A stretch of 8,577 bases of DNA from UBA4661 sp002405405 (GTDB lineage Bacteria; Bacteroidota; Ignavibacteria; Kapaibacteriales; UBA4661). The stretch's first letter is position 1. Every line of letters starts with the position of its first letter. Location: positions 1-8,577 of the forward strand of contig DAIUAL010000144.1 in assembly GCA_036847245.1 (NCBI GenBank). The letters are read 5' to 3'. Below are positions 6,241-8,577 of the stretch, piece by piece. A program made the position numbers and the translations under genes. The notes beneath the pieces were generated by a model. The model was given only the letters and a program-made list of their open reading frames with translations. It was not told the origin of the DNA and did no database searches.

Positions 6241-8067
6241 CTATTCTGTGAATTCAATGGTAAATCGCGTACCGCCATTTTCAGAATGGCTGCCAACATG
6301 AAACAAAGCATTCATTTGACGGGAAAGGATATGAACGAGATGTAAGCCTAAGGTTGTACGTGTGTAAGCACGGGGAGCGGCATTGAGATTTTTCATAATT
6401 GCCTCCGGTAATCCGATACCATTATCAGCTACAGTCAAACGATATTTCTGCGAACGATGATGATCGTGATCGTCTCGTTCCTGAGATTCAGAAACAATGT
6501 GTTCCATTTCAATAAAAATAGTACCACCGACTCGATCGCCAAAAGCATATTTCAAGGCATTGGTAATCAATTCATTCAGAATAAGTCCGCAAGGAATCGC
6601 TGTTGTAATAGTGAGAAAAACATCATGTGCAATAACGTTTAGGCTGATTTGTCGTTGCGACGCATTATAGGCATAAAGCAATTCCGATGTTAGTGTACGT
6701 ACATATTCACGAAAATCAATTTTCGAAAGATCGGTTGATTGATACAAACGCTCATGCACCAATGCCATTGATTGGACACGATTTCTGCTCTCTTTGAGAA
6801 TACCAAGAATATGTTCGTCAGTAATAACTTCAGATTGTAAGTGAAGCAAACTTGATACGATTTGAAGATTGTTTTTAACACGATGATTGGACTCGCGAAA
6901 GAGAGTTTCGTTTTCTTCAAGGGACGAACGTATGTTTTGTTCAGCGTGCTTACGTTCGGTGATATCACGTGAAGCAGTTTGAATACTTACTACACGACCA
7001 TAGTCATCTTGAATGGGATGGCTAATCGTTTCAAACCAAACATATTCCTCATCTTTTCGACGAATACGATATTCTGTAACAACATCACGTGCGCCTTCGA
7101 CGACAGGAATATGCGCTGTTTGTTTGATTGTGTGCAAATCTTCTGGATGAAAGAGATCGTACGGGTTTTTTCCGATCATTTCTTCGGGTGTGTAACCGAG
7201 CAAATCATAAGAAGAAGGTGAAACATACAAGTAAGTACCGTCAGGAGCATGCAGACACACCATGTCGCGCATTGCTTCGGAAAGCAGACGAAATTTTTCC
7301 TCGCTACGGCGCATTTCATCTTCTGCTTTTTTACGATCCGTAATGTCATGCATAAGGACGATGTAAGCATTGTCTCCATTCCATCGTGTTTCGGTAATGC
7401 CGATTTCACATACGGAAGAGGTGCCATTAGGTCCGATAATATCAATCTCCGTTGTTTGTTGTGCAAGAATAGGAAAGCCGAATGGACTGCCGATCATTGT
7501 TTGTTCTTCACGTGCAAACAGACGTTGTGCGGCTGGATTCATAAAACGGGGAATGCCCAGCATATCGACAATAACGATGCCGTCTTTGGTATTTTGTACC
7601 AATGTGCGAAACTGTTCTTCACTAATGCGAAGTGCCTTTTCGACATTGAGTTTGTCAGTGATATCACGTGTGATGATATACGCAAAGCGTCTGCGTTGAA
7701 GCATAAAAGGAATACAAGATTTTTCAACGACAAACTCACGACCCGAAGCCGAACGATGCTTTCGCTGGATACGCTTCAACTCTAAACCTCGTTGTAATTC
7801 TATCAACACCAGTTTTGTTTCCTCCGGTTCGGAAGAAAAGGAGACGAGTAATGGCTGTTGCGCAATGAGTTGTGAACGCTCGCATTCATAGAGTTCTGTC
7901 CATGCAGAGTTAGCATCAACAATGCAACCGGACTGTATATCCACAAGCGCAATAGCGTCATGGACATTTGCAAAAAGAACGCGATAAAGAGCATCCATTT
8001 CCGGCGACATGCTGTTACTCATGCCGATAGAGAGTGCATCTTTATGCACATCATCCTGTAACAGCAT
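6241..8067 (-). CDS. Triple-PAS sensor histidine kinase of the HisKA_2 family
   Basis: Numbered from the ATG at 8067 (608 residues). Three PAS domains lie at about 24-136, 149-246 and 259-374, each ending in a D-I-T-(D/E)-(R/K) PAC signature (DITDKL, DITDRKKAE, DITERKHAE). The kinase core is of the HisKA_2 type: H395 in ESNHRVKNNLQIVSSLLHLQ, N498/E499/N503 in LILNELITNALKYAF, DNGIG at 548-552, and TLGLHLVHILSRQ near 572-584. There is no membrane segment or signal peptide, so it senses a cytoplasmic cue, such as redox state, a ligand or light via PAS; no cofactor-binding residue could be assigned with confidence. The frame is open to a TTG at 8103 just after a stop codon, and an ATG at 8022 still precedes the first PAS domain, so the N-terminus is uncertain by up to 27 residues. 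The receiver-kinase gene follows at once. Confidence 0.95.
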   Translation of the reverse strand: MLLQDDVHKDALSIGMSNSMSPEMDALYRVLFANVHDAIALVDIQSGCIVDANSAWTELYECERSQLIAQQPLLVSFSSEPEETKLVLIELQRGLELKRIQRKHRSASGREFVVEKSCIPFMLQRRRFAYIITRDITDKLNVEKALRISEEQFRTLVQNTKDGIVIVDMLGIPRFMNPAAQRLFAREEQTMIGSPFGFPILAQQTTEIDIIGPNGTSSVCEIGITETRWNGDNAYIVLMHDITDRKKAEDEMRRSEEKFRLLSEAMRDMVCLHAPDGTYLYVSPSSYDLLGYTPEEMIGKNPYDLFHPEDLHTIKQTAHIPVVEGARDVVTEYRIRRKDEEYVWFETISHPIQDDYGRVVSIQTASRDITERKHAEQNIRSSLEENETLFRESNHRVKNNLQIVSSLLHLQSEVITDEHILGILKESRNRVQSMALVHERLYQSTDLSKIDFREYVRTLTSELLYAYNASQRQISLNVIAHDVFLTITTAIPCGLILNELITNALKYAFGDRVGGTIFIEMEHIVSESQERDDHDHHRSQKYRLTVADNGIGLPEAIMKNLNAAPRAYTRTTLGLHLVHILSRQMNALFHVGSHSENGGTRFTIEFTE

Positions 8068-8117
8068 GGTAAGAATGGTACTATGTTCTGAAGAATCGAG
8101 CAAATTCCGCTACCCTA

Positions 8118-8134
8118 AAATCAACTGTTGATTT
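8118..8134. promoter_or_regulatory. 17-bp palindrome upstream of the PAS kinase (candidate operator)
   Basis: AAATCAAC-T-GTTGATTT is a perfect palindrome with 8-bp arms and a one-base centre, next to ATTTAAAT (8131-8138). It sits 51 bp upstream of the ATG at 8067. Its symmetry suits a dimeric repressor or activator. It is too AT-rich, and its loop too small, for a useful RNA hairpin. Confidence 0.4.
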
Positions 8135-8166
8135 AAATGCGAATACTATTTGGCTTACAGATCAGC

Positions 8167-8178
8167 AGAGTATACTCT
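8167..8178. promoter_or_regulatory. 12-bp perfect palindrome AGAGTATACTCT
   Basis: This self-complementary site contains TATACT on both strands, a good -10-like hexamer. On the minus strand it could serve the PAS kinase, although the -35 region at 17 bp (GTGTAT) is poor. On the plus strand TTGGCT at 8150-8155 is 15 bp upstream. It may be a promoter, an operator, or both. Confidence 0.3.
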
Positions 8179-8199
8179 CTCCTCATGGTATATACACTG

Positions 8200-8219
8200 C
8201 TATGATTATCACTATGATT
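8200..8219. repeat. Short direct repeat CTATGATT x2, 12-bp period
   Basis: CTATGATT occurs at 8200-8207 and 8212-8219. The spacing equals that of the repeat upstream of accD, but the sequence is unrelated. It could be a tandem half-site for a regulator or coincidence. Confidence 0.3.
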
Positions 8220-8259
8220 GATTGTTATGCACACGTTGTCATCTGTTTTTGCTTCGTCG

Positions 8260-8309
8260 GCAAAGCAGGAATGTATCAAGACGGTTTATTAACCGGCACT
8301 TTGCTTTGC
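8260..8309. repeat. Inverted repeat with nested hairpin
   Basis: GCAAAGCA (8260-8267) pairs with TGCTTTGC (8302-8309) and encloses CGGTT-TATT-AACCG (8282-8295). Together they could fold into a branched hairpin. No T-run follows closely on either strand. The inner hairpin spans the stop codon of the small minus-strand ORF. Confidence 0.35.
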
Positions 8310-8459
8310 ATCTCCGTAAGACGAATTTAGACTTTTTTTCTTCTTTTTCATACGGGCATTTTCTCTAATTTCAATATCAATTTCTTTGATACAAAGTTGT
8401 TTTGTGCTGAGATAAGTTAATACAGCATCATCAAGCACTTTGTTCTTTTGAGAGTACAA
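8289..8459 (-). CDS. Possible small lysine-rich protein, 56 aa (unrecognised)
   Basis: An open frame runs from just after a TAG (8466-8468) to a TAA (8289-8291). The only near-start codon is TTG at 8457-8459, with GTG at codon 8 as an alternative; neither has an SD. The predicted product is hydrophilic, with a segment of likely helix (VLDDAVLTYLSTKQLCIKEI, residues 8-27), a charged stretch IDIEIRENARM, a run of five lysines at 38-42, and a Ser/Gly-rich tail ending AKQSAG. Codon choice looks natural and the composition is unlike the hydrophobic shadow frames elsewhere. It resembles nothing I know. It could be a real small gene, a remnant of a longer one, or a chance open frame (57 codons is not rare in AT-rich spacer). 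Its 5' end overlaps the rightward promoter at 8448-8476. Confidence 0.3.
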   Translation of the reverse strand: MYSQKNKVLDDAVLTYLSTKQLCIKEIDIEIRENARMKKKKKSLNSSYGDAKQSAG

Positions 8460-8476
8460 AGTCTGCTACATATTAT
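8448..8476 (+). promoter_or_regulatory. Sigma70-like promoter of the gene at 8524
   Basis: TTGAGA (8448-8453) and TATTAT (8471-8476) each match the consensus at five of six positions with an ideal 17-bp spacer. Transcription would start near 8483, leaving a leader of about 40 bases before the ATG at 8524. Confidence 0.55.
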
Positions 8477-8514
8477 TGGTCATCATCGTCTATCATCAAT
8501 AACAAGTTTTATAT

Positions 8515-8518
8515 GGAG
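8515..8518 (+). promoter_or_regulatory. Shine-Dalgarno GGAG of the gene at 8524
   Basis: GGAG ends five bases before the ATG at 8524. With the promoter upstream, it supports this ATG as a true gene start rather than a chance codon. Confidence 0.6.
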
Positions 8519-8523
8519 TTGGT

Positions 8524-8577
8524 ATGAGCAAAAAATCACTAAGTGGAAAAAAAGAAACAAGTTCTCCAGCCACAAAA
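8524..8577 (+). CDS. Start of an unidentified gene (partial, 3' end outside window)
   Basis: Eighteen codons are open to the window edge. They encode MSKKSLSGKKETSSPATK, a basic, Ser/Thr/Lys-rich and probably disordered N-terminal tail. Such tails occur on DNA- or RNA-binding proteins and many others, so no function can be given. The start is supported by an SD and a good promoter. It is divergent from the PAS kinase and from the doubtful small ORF. Confidence 0.7.
   Translation, partial: MSKKSLSGKKETSSPATK

Larger units (their letters stand above)
8068..8523. other. Intergenic region between the PAS kinase and the gene at 8524
   Basis: This roughly 450-bp stretch has no confident gene. It holds two short palindromes near the kinase start (8118-8134 and 8167-8178), a 12-bp-period direct repeat of CTATGATT (8200-8207 and 8212-8219), an inverted repeat with a nested hairpin (8260-8309), a possible 56-codon minus-strand ORF (8289-8459), and a good promoter and SD for the rightward gene. 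No tRNA, rRNA or mobile-element end was seen. Confidence 0.6.

Noticed and set aside
6959..7667. Two copies of the palindrome GTGATATCAC (6959-6968 and 7658-7667)
   Set aside because: Both encode the conserved R/T-D-I-T motif at the end of PAS domains, so the repeat follows from protein conservation rather than a DNA site.
7249..7785. Long plus-strand open frame (178 codons) opposite the PAS kinase
   Set aside because: It is antisense to well-matched PAS coding sequence, is rich in Cys, Phe and Arg, has no SD, and matches no family; it is a shadow of the real gene.
8202..8330. 42-codon plus-strand ORF in the right intergenic region
   Set aside because: There is no SD, the composition is random-looking and Cys-rich, and it overlaps the inverted repeat and the more plausible minus-strand frame.
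8332..8350. T-rich run on the plus strand, considered as a terminator tail
   Set aside because: There is no adjacent GC-rich stem, no plus-strand gene upstream to terminate, and on the minus strand it is the lysine run of the small ORF.
1..8577. Search for a CRISPR array, tRNA or rRNA genes, insertion-sequence ends and defence or toxin genes
   Set aside because: No regularly spaced long repeats, cloverleaf-like sequence, transposase motifs or target-site duplications were seen by eye.

Overview
The window is an ordinary-looking bacterial chromosomal segment with seven confidently read genes, one partial gene start at the right edge, and one doubtful small ORF. The base composition is moderately AT-rich (low-to-mid 40s % GC by eye). 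Most starts lack a clear Shine-Dalgarno (SD) sequence, and the murB leader contains a TAnnTTTG box typical of Bacteroidota promoters. Together with the gene types, this suggests a member of the Bacteroidota/Chlorobiota-Ignavibacteria-Kapabacteria group. That placement is an inference and has not been tested by phylogeny. No rRNA, tRNA, CRISPR array, transposase or phage gene was seen.

Layout from left to right. (1) 1-692, minus: 5' part of accD, the acetyl-CoA carboxylase carboxyltransferase beta subunit, cut off by the window edge. (2) 693-963: divergent intergenic region with a 12-bp-period repeat upstream of accD. (3) 964-1305 and 1342-2160, plus: a free-standing AtuA-type C-terminal domain protein followed 36 bp later by an ABC-2 family permease, probably one transcription unit. 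(4) 2190-3734 and 3771-4787, minus: a secreted M20 metallopeptidase lying downstream of murB, with 36 bp between them. (5) 4788-4922: murB leader with nested inverted repeats. (6) 4923-6134 and 6241-8067, minus: a receiver-histidine kinase hybrid encoded downstream of a triple-PAS, HisKA_2-type sensor kinase. (7) 8068-8523: regulatory region with two short palindromes, a possible 56-codon lysine-rich ORF on the minus strand and a good sigma70-like promoter reading right. (8) 8524-8577, plus: first 18 codons of an unidentified gene.

Functional picture. accD and murB are housekeeping genes for fatty-acid and peptidoglycan precursor synthesis. The M20 enzyme carries a signal peptide and probably cleaves short peptides outside the cytoplasm. 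The two kinases have no membrane segments and no DNA-binding output domain. The adjacent pair is best read as a cytoplasmic signalling relay in which the PAS kinase phosphorylates the receiver of its neighbour, with the final output encoded elsewhere. The ABC permease and the AtuA-like protein both lack their usual partners (an ATPase and a DUF1446 protein) in this window.

No clearly new system is visible. The items most worth a second look are the kinase pair, the murB leader structure, the palindromes upstream of the sensor kinase, the unannotated small ORF, and the partnerless AtuA-like and ABC-2 genes.
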